Of a DNA stretch of 38,611 bases, positions 32,782 through 38,611 are shown piece by piece. A program made the position numbers and the translations under genes. The notes under the pieces are model-generated. The model ran no database searches. It saw nothing but the letters and a program-made list of their open reading frames with translations, and was not told where the DNA came from. The stretch covers positions 1-38,611 of the forward strand of contig CASEHS010000011.1 of assembly GCA_949287815.1 (NCBI GenBank), read 5' to 3'. The DNA is from an uncultured Bacillota bacterium (lineage in GTDB: Bacteria; Bacillota; Clostridia; Christensenellales; Borkfalkiaceae). Positions within the stretch are counted from its first letter, which is position 1. Every line of letters starts with the position of its first letter.

Positions 32782-34029
32782 ATGTGGTTTAAAGTTATGG
32801 TAGATATTGAAAAACTTATCAATGAGAGTGAAGAATCTTTAAAGGGTTTATTTTTTGAAGCAGAGAAAATTGCTTATAATAACCAAGTCAAAGTTCTCAA
32901 TGCTTTCAGAAAAAATAAAATTGCACTGAGGCATTTTGTTTCAACTACGGGTTACGGTTACGGTGATGAAGGCAGAGATACTTTAAATACTCTCTTTGCA
33001 GATATCTTTGGGGCAGAAGCTGCGCTTGTTTCTCCTAATTTGCTTTCAGGTACGCACGCGCTCACTGTTGGATTGTTTGGGGTGCTTCGTGCGGGGGATA
33101 CTCTTTTTTCGATTGCCGGAAATCCCTACGATACCTTGATGGATGTTATATCGGGCAAGGATAACGGTTCTCTTGCGGATTATGGTATTTCATTCAAAAA
33201 ATGTGATCTTATCGGCGGTGATTTTAACTACGATGAAATTAAAAAAGGTTTACAGGATGAAAATGTAAAAGTTGTATTTATTCAGCGTTCGAGGGGGTAT
33301 GAATGGCGCGATGCGATAAGTGAAGAAAAGATTTCGAAAGCCTGTGCATTTGTCCGTGAATGCGGGTTTAAGGGTTGCATTTTTGTGGATAATTGTTACG
33401 GTGAATTCGTAGAAGAAACGGAGCCTACGCAAAATGGCGCCGATGTTGCGGTGGGTTCGCTGATCAAAAACGCGGGCGGTGGACTTGCTCCAACGGGAGG
33501 ATATATCGTCGGCAAAAAAGAATTTATTGACAAAATTGCAGGCAGACTTACTGCGCCTTCGATCGGCGCGGAAGTCGGATCTTATGCCTTTGGATATCAA
33601 TATTTTTATCAGGGGGTGTTCCTTGCTCCGCACACTGTTTTGCAGGCGATAAAGGGCGGGCTTCTGATCGGCGAATGTCTAAAAAGGCTGGGGTATGAGA
33701 CTTCTCCTAAGTTGAATGCTTTACCGTTTGATATAACCCGTGCAATTCGTTTTCAGAATGCAGAGGAGTTGATTTCTTTTATTCAAGCAGTACAGGAGGC
33801 CTCTCCGGTGGACAGTTTTGTGTGCCTCGAACCGTGGGATATGCCGGGGTATGACGATCCTGTAATAATGGCTGCGGGGACTTTTATTCAGGGAGCTTCT
33901 ATTGAACTTTCGGCGGATGCGCCTGTCAAAGAACCGTATATTGCTTATTTTCAAGGTGGGTTAACTTATGAACATTGTAAATATGCTCTTGCAAAAATCC
34001 TTGAAAAAATTTGCAATAAGGTGAAGTAG
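32782..34029 (+). CDS. PLP-dependent methionine gamma-lyase/YnbB-family (aluminium resistance-like) protein
   Basis: A 415-residue fold-type I PLP enzyme of family PF06838. Its signatures are RHFVSTTGYGYGDEGRDTL, the SPNLLSGTHAL segment that recognises the phosphate, FVDNCYGEFVEE with the ring-stacking Asp, and SLIKNAGGGLAPTGGYI with the predicted Schiff-base Lys229. Members are annotated as methionine gamma-lyase-like or aluminium resistance proteins; the physiological reaction is not settled. Relatives in Bacillus also lie near miaA. Two starts are possible, ATG 32782 or ATG 32797 (MVDIEKLI); neither has a strong ribosome binding site, and homologous N termini favour the shorter one. Confidence 0.82.
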   Translation: MWFKVMVDIEKLINESEESLKGLFFEAEKIAYNNQVKVLNAFRKNKIALRHFVSTTGYGYGDEGRDTLNTLFADIFGAEAALVSPNLLSGTHALTVGLFGVLRAGDTLFSIAGNPYDTLMDVISGKDNGSLADYGISFKKCDLIGGDFNYDEIKKGLQDENVKVVFIQRSRGYEWRDAISEEKISKACAFVRECGFKGCIFVDNCYGEFVEETEPTQNGADVAVGSLIKNAGGGLAPTGGYIVGKKEFIDKIAGRLTAPSIGAEVGSYAFGYQYFYQGVFLAPHTVLQAIKGGLLIGECLKRLGYETSPKLNALPFDITRAIRFQNAEELISFIQAVQEASPVDSFVCLEPWDMPGYDDPVIMAAGTFIQGASIELSADAPVKEPYIAYFQGGLTYEHCKYALAKILEKICNKVK

Positions 34030-34097
34030 TATTTATAACAATAGTGTTGAATATAGTACTGATAAATTAATTATCTGAAATTAAACAAATGATATAG

Positions 34098-34128
34098 AAA
34101 ATTGTGTCAAAAAAGTTGACAAAATTTT
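34098..34128. promoter_or_regulatory. Palindromic operator overlapping the -35 of the pflB promoter
   Basis: AAAATTGTGTCAA (34098-34110) and TTGACAAAATTTT (34116-34128) are inverted with 12 of 13 positions complementary around a 5-nt centre; TGTCAA/TTGACA is exact. The right arm contains the whole -35 hexamer, so a bound protein would block polymerase. The TTGTG half resembles redox-sensor (Rex) or CRP/FNR-type sites, but it is not a clean match to either. Confidence 0.55.
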
Positions 34129-34144
34129 TTAAGAATATTATACT
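34116..34144 (+). promoter_or_regulatory. Promoter of the pflB riboswitch transcript
   Basis: Consensus TTGACA (34116-34121), a 17-base spacer and TATACT (34139-34144). Transcription should begin near 34151, giving a leader of about 175 nt before pflB. Confidence 0.85.
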
Positions 34145-34196
34145 GTATTTAGAATCAAATTTAAATTTGGGATACAAGATATTTTGTCTTAAAAGA

Positions 34197-34270
34197 CCTG
34201 AATACGACTGGTGGAAAAAGCGGGCAACCGCGGGGGAGTGTTTAGGTAAATCAGCCGACCACCTGGGCAG
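34197..34270 (+). ncRNA. ZTP (pfl-motif) riboswitch aptamer
   Basis: The pfl-motif core is present: CGACTGG, a GC-rich hairpin, GGGGGAGTG and CCACCTGGGCA. P1 pairs CCTGAATAC (34197-34205) with GTGTTTAGG (34238-34246) through Watson-Crick and two G-U pairs. A small hairpin GCGG-GCAA-CCGC lies at 34220-34231. The pseudoknot pairs GGTGG (34210-34214) with CCACC (34259-34263). ZTP/ZMP accumulates when 10-formyl-tetrahydrofolate is short. The riboswitch would then raise pflB expression to supply formate for one-carbon units. An open frame (34104-34325) through this leader is spurious. Confidence 0.93.
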
Positions 34271-34305
34271 TTTAATTTTAAACAGCCCGGGTTTTTTGTT
34301 TTTTT
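34262..34305 (+). terminator. Expression-platform terminator of the ZTP riboswitch
   Basis: CCTGGGC (34262-34268) pairs with GCCCGGG (34285-34291), extended by GTTT/AAAC above an A-A mismatch, then a T6-G-T7 tract. Its 5' arm shares bases with the pseudoknot strand and the GGGCA of the aptamer. Ligand-bound folding and termination are therefore mutually exclusive: an ON switch. Confidence 0.9.
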
Positions 34306-34326
34306 CGGGCGATAGGAGGTTATAGT

Positions 34327-36546
34327 ATGCAGAATCAGGAATTCAAAACGGGCGAGTATCAGAACAAAATTGACGTAAGGGACTTTATTCAGAAAAATTA
34401 TACGCCTTATGAGGGTGATTCCGGCTTTCTGTGTGGAGCAACTGAGCGCACGAAAAAGTTAATGAATAAGGTCAATGATCTTCTTAAAGCGGAAAGTGAA
34501 AAAGGGGGCGTTCTCGACGTAGATACGGAGCGTGTTTCTTCTTTACTTTCTTATCCTGCGGGATATATTGATCGCGACAAAGAGATTATTGTCGGGCTTC
34601 AAACGGACGCACCGCTTAAACGCGGGGTGAATCCTTTTGGCGGAATTCGTATGGCAAGACAGTCTTGCGAAGCGTACGGTTATAAGTTATCAGAGAAGGT
34701 CGAGGAAGAATTCAGCTATAAAACGACTCATAACGACGGTGTTTTTCATGTTTATACAGATGAAATGAAGGCGGTTCGTCATGCAGGTTTGCTTACAGGG
34801 TTGCCGGATGCTTATGGTCGCGGAAGGATCATCGGTGATTACAGAAGGGTTGCTCTTTACGGGGTTGACAGGCTGATCGAAGAAAAAGAAAAAGACCGCA
34901 AAGAGTACGGAAAAAAACTCATGGATGAAAGCAATATCCGTACATTGGAAGAATTATACAAGCAAATTGACTTTTTAAAGAAGTTAAAGGACATGGCGCT
35001 TCTTTATGGGGTTGATATTTCAAAGCCTGCTCAAAATGCAAAAGAAGCGATTCAATGGACATATTTTGCTTATCTTGCTGCAATAAAAGAGCAAAACGGC
35101 GCGGCAATGAGTCTTGGCAGGGTTTCCACTTTTTTTGATATTTATATCGAGCGTGATATAGCGGAGGGTAAACTTACTGAAGAATCTGCTCAGGAGCTTG
35201 TCGATGATTTTGTGATTAAACTTCGCCTTTCCAGACAGTTACGTACGCCTGAATACAATGATCTTTTCGGTGGGGATCCGACTTGGACGACTGAAAGTAT
35301 CGGCGGTATGGGTGAAGACGGAAGAACACTTGTAACAAAGACATCTTACCGTATTCTCAATACGTTGTATAATCTCGGTGCGGCGCCGGAGCCCAATCTT
35401 ACCGTTTTGTGGTCGGAAAATCTTCCCGAAGCTTTCAAAAATTTCTGTGCCAAAGTTTCAGTGGATACTGATTCCATTCAATATGAGAACGATGATTTAA
35501 TGCGCCCGATTTATGGGGACGATTACGGTATTGCTTGCTGTGTTTCCGCGATGAAGATAGGTAAGCAGATGCAATTTTTTGGCGCGCGCTGCAATCTTGC
35601 AAAACTTCTCCTGCTTGCTCTCAACGGCGGTAAAGATGAAAAGAGCGGCAAACAACTTGCTCCGGAAGGTGAAAGTTTTAAAGGCGTGCTAGATTATAAT
35701 AAGGTTCGTGCGGCGTACAGTAAATACATGGGGTGGCTCTGTAATCTTTATGTAAATACTTTGAATGTGATTCATTACATGCACGATAAATACGCATATG
35801 AGAAAATTCAGATGGCTTTGCATGACACAGAAGTTGAACGTTTTCTTGCATGCGGTGTTGCGGGGCTTTCAGTCGCGGTTGATTCTCTGTCGGCGATAAA
35901 ATATGCAAAAGTAACTCCCGTTTATGATGAAAACGGAATGATTACCGATTTTGAGCGTGAAGGGGATTTTCCTAAATTTGGCAACGATGACGACCGTGTG
36001 GATGAAATTGCAAAAGAATTGGTGGAAGAATTTTCAGCGACGTTAAAGAAAACCTCCGCGTATCGTGGGGCAATACATACTTTGTCGGTATTGACTATTA
36101 CTTCCAATGTTGTTTACGGTAAAAAGACGGGAGCTACTCCTGACGGCAGGGCGGCTGGTGAACCGTTTGCGCCTGGCGCAAACCCTATGCACAACAGAGA
36201 CGTTTCGGGTGCTCTTGCGTCGTTAAATTCTGTTGCGAAAATACCTTATGCTTGTTGTAGGGATGGAGTGTCAAATACTTTTTCTATTGTTCCTTCTGCA
36301 TTGGGTGAGAATAGGGAAGATAGGGCAGAAAATCTTTGTGACCTTTTGGACGGATATTTTGCGCAAGGTGCTCACCATCTGAATGTGAATGTTTTTGATA
36401 GAGAAAAACTTATTGCGGCTATGGAGCATCCTGAGTTATATCCTAATATAACCATAAGGGTTTCGGGTTATGCGGTAAATTTCCACAAGCTCTCAAAGGC
36501 TCATCAGATGGAAGTGATCAAAAGAACTTATCATGAGCGGGTATAA
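34327..36546 (+). CDS. pflB: Formate C-acetyltransferase (pyruvate formate-lyase)
   Basis: A 739-residue glycyl-radical enzyme that splits pyruvate with CoA into acetyl-CoA and formate under anaerobic conditions. The catalytic cysteine pair is C404-C405 in [21 protein letters not shown], and the radical glycine is G714 in [18 protein letters not shown]. Length and motifs match true PFL rather than glycerol dehydratase-like relatives. It has AGGAGG seven bases before the ATG, and sits behind a strong promoter, a palindromic operator and a ZTP riboswitch. Its activase gene follows after eight bases. Formate made here can feed formyl-tetrahydrofolate for purine synthesis. Confidence 0.95.
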   Translation: MQNQEFKTGEYQNKIDVRDFIQKNYTPYEGDSGFLCGATERTKKLMNKVNDLLKAESEKGGVLDVDTERVSSLLSYPAGYIDRDKEIIVGLQTDAPLKRGVNPFGGIRMARQSCEAYGYKLSEKVEEEFSYKTTHNDGVFHVYTDEMKAVRHAGLLTGLPDAYGRGRIIGDYRRVALYGVDRLIEEKEKDRKEYGKKLMDESNIRTLEELYKQIDFLKKLKDMALLYGVDISKPAQNAKEAIQWTYFAYLAAIKEQNGAAMSLGRVSTFFDIYIERDIAEGKLTEESAQELVDDFVIKLRLSRQLRTPEYNDLFGGDPTWTTESIGGMGEDGRTLVTKTSYRILNTLYNLGAAPEPNLTVLWSENLPEAFKNFCAKVSVDTDSIQYENDDLMRPIYGDDYGIACCVSAMKIGKQMQFFGARCNLAKLLLLALNGGKDEKSGKQLAPEGESFKGVLDYNKVRAAYSKYMGWLCNLYVNTLNVIHYMHDKYAYEKIQMALHDTEVERFLACGVAGLSVAVDSLSAIKYAKVTPVYDENGMITDFEREGDFPKFGNDDDRVDEIAKELVEEFSATLKKTSAYRGAIHTLSVLTITSNVVYGKKTGATPDGRAAGEPFAPGANPMHNRDVSGALASLNSVAKIPYACCRDGVSNTFSIVPSALGENREDRAENLCDLLDGYFAQGAHHLNVNVFDREKLIAAMEHPELYPNITIRVSGYAVNFHKLSKAHQMEVIKRTYHERV

Positions 36547-36554
36547 ATACTTTT

Positions 36555-37232
36555 ATGAATGAATCAAAAGGTATCGGTTCTATAGATTCTGTATATTGTG
36601 GATCAGGGGTAGACGGAAAAGGTTTGCGCTGTGTTGTGTTTTTTTCTGGGTGCAATTTGCGTTGTCCGTTTTGTCATAATCCTGAAACACTGTATGGTAA
36701 AGGGAAAAAAATTGAGTTAAAAGACCTTTTAGAGAAACTGAAAAGGTATAAACCTTATTTCCGCAGGGGCGGTGTTACGATTTCCGGGGGTGAACCGTTT
36801 TTACAAAAACAATTTTATTTGAATCTTTGTGAAAGTTTACGTCAGGAAGGAATACGTGTAGCGGTGGAAACAAACGGTCACATTGTTGACGAGGCTATGA
36901 TAGATGCTGCGGATGAATTGATCGTCGATATAAAAAATCAGGAAACGGATGACTATGCGTGTTATCAGAAATTGAGAAAGGTTTGTGCGGAAAAGGGGAA
37001 AAGGATCAGTTGGACAAATGTACTGATTCCAGGGGTGAATGACACTCAAATCAAGATAGAGAATCTTTGCTCAATTGTCAAAGACGATGATTTTAAATTT
37101 CTTCCATTCCGCAAATTATGTCTTGATAAATACAAGAATTTGGATATTGAGTTTCCTTATTCAGAAATTAGAGAAGCTGATATGGACGATTTAAATTGTG
37201 CATATTCTTTGTTTAATGGTGTAAAAAATTGA
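36555..37232 (+). CDS. pflA: Pyruvate formate-lyase activating enzyme
   Basis: A 225-residue radical-SAM activase that abstracts hydrogen from PflB G714 to install the glycyl radical. The cluster motif is C33-X3-C37-X2-C40 in FFSGCNLRCPFCHNPE, followed by the SAM-binding GGVTISGGEPFLQ and VAVETNGH segments and DIKNQETDDY. The size is somewhat below E. coli PflA (246). The start lies eight bases after the pflB stop with only a weak ribosome binding site, suggesting coupled translation. Confidence 0.93.
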   Translation: MNESKGIGSIDSVYCGSGVDGKGLRCVVFFSGCNLRCPFCHNPETLYGKGKKIELKDLLEKLKRYKPYFRRGGVTISGGEPFLQKQFYLNLCESLRQEGIRVAVETNGHIVDEAMIDAADELIVDIKNQETDDYACYQKLRKVCAEKGKRISWTNVLIPGVNDTQIKIENLCSIVKDDDFKFLPFRKLCLDKYKNLDIEFPYSEIREADMDDLNCAYSLFNGVKN

Positions 37233-37254
37233 AGTTTCAGACATTTGCGATGTA

Positions 37255-37269
37255 TTATGTGTAACATAA
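37255..37269. repeat. 15-base palindrome downstream of pflA
   Basis: TTATGT-GTA-ACATAA, a perfect 6-3-6 palindrome. An outer inverted pair CATTTGC (37242-37248) and GCAAATG (37285-37291) surrounds it. It could be a protein-binding site or a weak RNA structure. Confidence 0.35.
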
Positions 37270-37322
37270 ATGATTAAAAATATTGCAAATGAGAAAAAAT
37301 ATGGACAGTGAGAGTAACTATA

Positions 37323-37363
37323 AAATACAGGCGTACACATTTTTTATGTGTACGCCTGTATTT
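37323..37363. terminator. Terminator-like 18-bp perfect hairpin after pflBA
   Basis: AAATACAGGCGTACACAT (37323-37340) and ATGTGTACGCCTGTATTT (37346-37363) are exact reverse complements around a T5 loop. The following TTTGTTGATTTGTT is only moderately T-rich. It probably ends the pfl transcript and shields the downstream gene. Confidence 0.8.
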
Positions 37364-37415
37364 GTTGATTTGTTAATATAATTATGTTAAGATGTTTTTT
37401 AGAAAGGGGGATACA

Positions 37416-38426
37416 ATGATGATAGATGCTTGGTGGTTTGAAAATAAGCAAAAGGAAGAAGATATCTTACAGCCTGAATGGTTTACGCCTAGAACGCATT
37501 GCGGAATTTATGCAGAATTTAAAAAAATAAAATTTCCTTTTTATTTAAATGTTGAAATGTTTTGCTCGAAAGAAAAAATTTATTCTAGAACAATAAAAAT
37601 TGATGAAAAGCAAAATTCACAACAATATGATTTAATGGTAAAAAATAATTCTGTTATAATAAAAATATTTTCAGAAAATATTGGCGTTTTGCCTGAATCT
37701 ATTCATGTTTTAATTAGAATGAATGATAGAGTTTATAAAAGACAAATTAAATGTAAATATTCGGTGATTCAAGGTTTAACAACTGATTTTAATAATAATC
37801 CGTTTCCGGCGGCTGTTGTGTTTATGAGAAAAGCATTTGGAGGGAATTGCCCTTGTATTGGTTGTTGGAGTGATAAGGATGGTAAATATTCTGTTACAGT
37901 TCCAAACGGTTTGTATTGTGCTTTTTATGTGGAAGATAATTCATATAAGGAATCTACGCTTGAAAATTGGAGTTGGCGGATGTTTGTGGACAGAGATGAG
38001 GTCCACGATTTTAAAATAGGCACAGGTGAAGTTTATGGATTGTCTGTTTGGGAAGATAATGGTGGGAGAGATATTTTATTTATTTATTTTCGTCCTATGA
38101 TTCTACCGCAAATACGAATGCAGAAATATAAAATAGAATTAAATGGTGTGGATAGAGAGGTAATTGATATACAGCCTGATTTAGAAAAAAATGATTTACG
38201 GATATACATTGATAATGAAAAGGTGGAGTTGTTATCCTTACAAAAGATATATGAAACGGGTATTTATAAAGAGGGTGATTATACTTTGATAGGGTATATT
38301 GTTCAAGTTAAAAAACCGGTTATGGCAACAGGAAAACATATGTTAATAGTTGAATACGAAACCTTCGGTAAATATAAATCACAAAGTCAAGGAAGAACAC
38401 AGTTTTTTGTGGATACTCTATTATAA
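37416..38426 (+). CDS. Unrecognised protein with a carboxypeptidase-regulatory-like beta-sandwich
   Basis: A 336-residue protein I do not recognise. There is no signal peptide or membrane helix. The N terminus is Trp-rich (MMIDAWWFENKQKEED), followed by beta-rich sequence. Around residues 120-190 a pattern like peptidase-regulatory or SpaA-like domains appears (VIQGLTTDFNNNPFPAA, CWSDKDGKYSVTVPNGLY), then more beta strands, with a YTLIGYIVQVKK segment near the end. The start is the ATG at 37416 (or 37419), with AAAGGGGG five bases upstream; an in-frame ATG at 37392 precedes the ribosome binding site and is unlikely. Base composition is clearly more AT-rich than its neighbours. It lies between a hairpin and an insertion sequence, which suggests acquired accessory DNA. 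Confidence 0.7.
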   Translation: MMIDAWWFENKQKEEDILQPEWFTPRTHCGIYAEFKKIKFPFYLNVEMFCSKEKIYSRTIKIDEKQNSQQYDLMVKNNSVIIKIFSENIGVLPESIHVLIRMNDRVYKRQIKCKYSVIQGLTTDFNNNPFPAAVVFMRKAFGGNCPCIGCWSDKDGKYSVTVPNGLYCAFYVEDNSYKESTLENWSWRMFVDRDEVHDFKIGTGEVYGLSVWEDNGGRDILFIYFRPMILPQIRMQKYKIELNGVDREVIDIQPDLEKNDLRIYIDNEKVELLSLQKIYETGIYKEGDYTLIGYIVQVKKPVMATGKHMLIVEYETFGKYKSQSQGRTQFFVDTLL

Positions 38427-38501
38427 AAATTAAGCAAATTAATATATTTGAGATTATTCAGCTGATTTTAAAAAATTTGCTATATTTATTGTAAAAAAGG
38501 A

Positions 38502-38519
38502 CATAGCAGTTGTGCTATG
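38502..38519. repeat. Hairpin at the left edge of the insertion sequence
   Basis: CATAGCA (38502-38508) and TGCTATG (38513-38519) are exact reverse complements around a 4-nt loop. It straddles the likely outer end of the IS and may contribute to preventing read-through into the transposase. Confidence 0.5.
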
Positions 38520-38611
38520 CACCCCAAAAGTTGGACAGACTTTTGGAGGTGCATATTTTTATGGCAAAAAAAGGAAATAAGCAGAAAAAGTATAGCGCGG
38601 AGTTCAAGGGA
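38511..38611 (+). mobile_element. Left end of an IS3-family insertion sequence (continues beyond window)
   Basis: TGTGCTATGCACCCCAAAAG from 38511 has the TG-start, CCCCAAAAGTTGGACA form of IS3-family terminal repeats. TGCACC..CCAAAAGT is answered by ACTTTTGGAGGTGCA (38539-38553) as an internal inverted copy just before the transposase start. The right end and target duplication lie outside, so the exact boundary is estimated. Confidence 0.75.
38561..38611 (+). CDS. IS3-family transposase OrfA, N-terminal fragment (cut by window end)
   Basis: The first 17 codons of a basic protein starting MAKKGNKQKKYSAEFKG. KKYSAEFK is the usual opening of the helix-turn-helix OrfA protein of IS3-family elements, which binds the element ends. 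GGAGGT lies ten bases upstream. The truncation is due to the window edge only; nothing can be said about its integrity. Confidence 0.72.
   Translation, partial: MAKKGNKQKKYSAEFKG

Noticed and set aside
34104-34325. A 73-codon open frame upstream of pflB
   Set aside because: It begins within the promoter and runs through the ZTP riboswitch and its terminator; no ribosome binding site and no plausible protein.
38502-38553. Possible CRISPR or attachment-site repeat at the right edge
   Set aside because: The inverted repeats are explained by the end of an IS3-family element followed by its transposase start.

Overview
This window looks like a chromosomal segment of an anaerobic, low-to-mid GC Bacillota, most likely Clostridia. 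The indicators are a Bacillus-type large SRP RNA with an Alu domain, a diadenylate cyclase of the CdaA type, an LtaS-like sulfatase, an oxygen-sensitive pyruvate formate-lyase under a ZTP riboswitch, sigma-A-like promoters, and strong purine-rich ribosome binding sites. I cannot name the genus. Almost every gene reads on the + strand. The exceptions are a class A penicillin-binding protein (23544-25775) and the SRP RNA (about 18219-18483).

Layout. 1-2875: a HelD-like SF1 helicase, cut by the window edge, overlaps a YjjG-type HAD phosphatase gene that ends in a terminator. 3069-8741: a giant DUF4011-type helicase of 1890 residues with its own promoter; its transglutaminase-like module has lost the Cys/His pair. 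8809-11998: comEC, with a metallo-beta-lactamase tail lacking metal ligands, overlapping holA. 12099-18068: a tightly packed run of cdaA, a 37-residue membrane peptide resembling only the anchor of CdaR, a DUF1015 gene, aspartokinase and an LtaS-like sulfatase, closed by a long hairpin. 18181-18518 (-): SRP RNA with promoter and terminator. 18575-23375: a heterodimeric ABC exporter, a tautomerase and an Mrp-type Fe-S carrier ATPase. A bidirectional terminator separates these from the convergent PBP gene. 25845-34029: miaB-mutS-mutL-miaA and a PLP enzyme of the methionine gamma-lyase/YnbB family, i.e. tRNA A37 modification plus mismatch repair. 34098-37232: pflB-pflA behind a strong promoter, a palindromic operator and a ZTP (pfl) riboswitch-terminator. 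37233-38611: an AT-rich tail with a hairpin, an unrecognised 336-residue protein and the left end of an IS3-family element.

Most genes are ordinary housekeeping functions. The points most worth a second look are:
- the micro-CdaR peptide overlapping cdaA;
- the layered control of pflBA (operator over the -35, plus ZTP riboswitch), which would couple fermentative formate production to one-carbon/purine demand;
- the catalytically eroded modules in the giant helicase and in ComEC;
- a 15-nt identical promoter core shared by two promoters;
- the unknown protein beside the insertion sequence.
I found no CRISPR array, tRNA, rRNA, prophage or clearly new multi-gene system.
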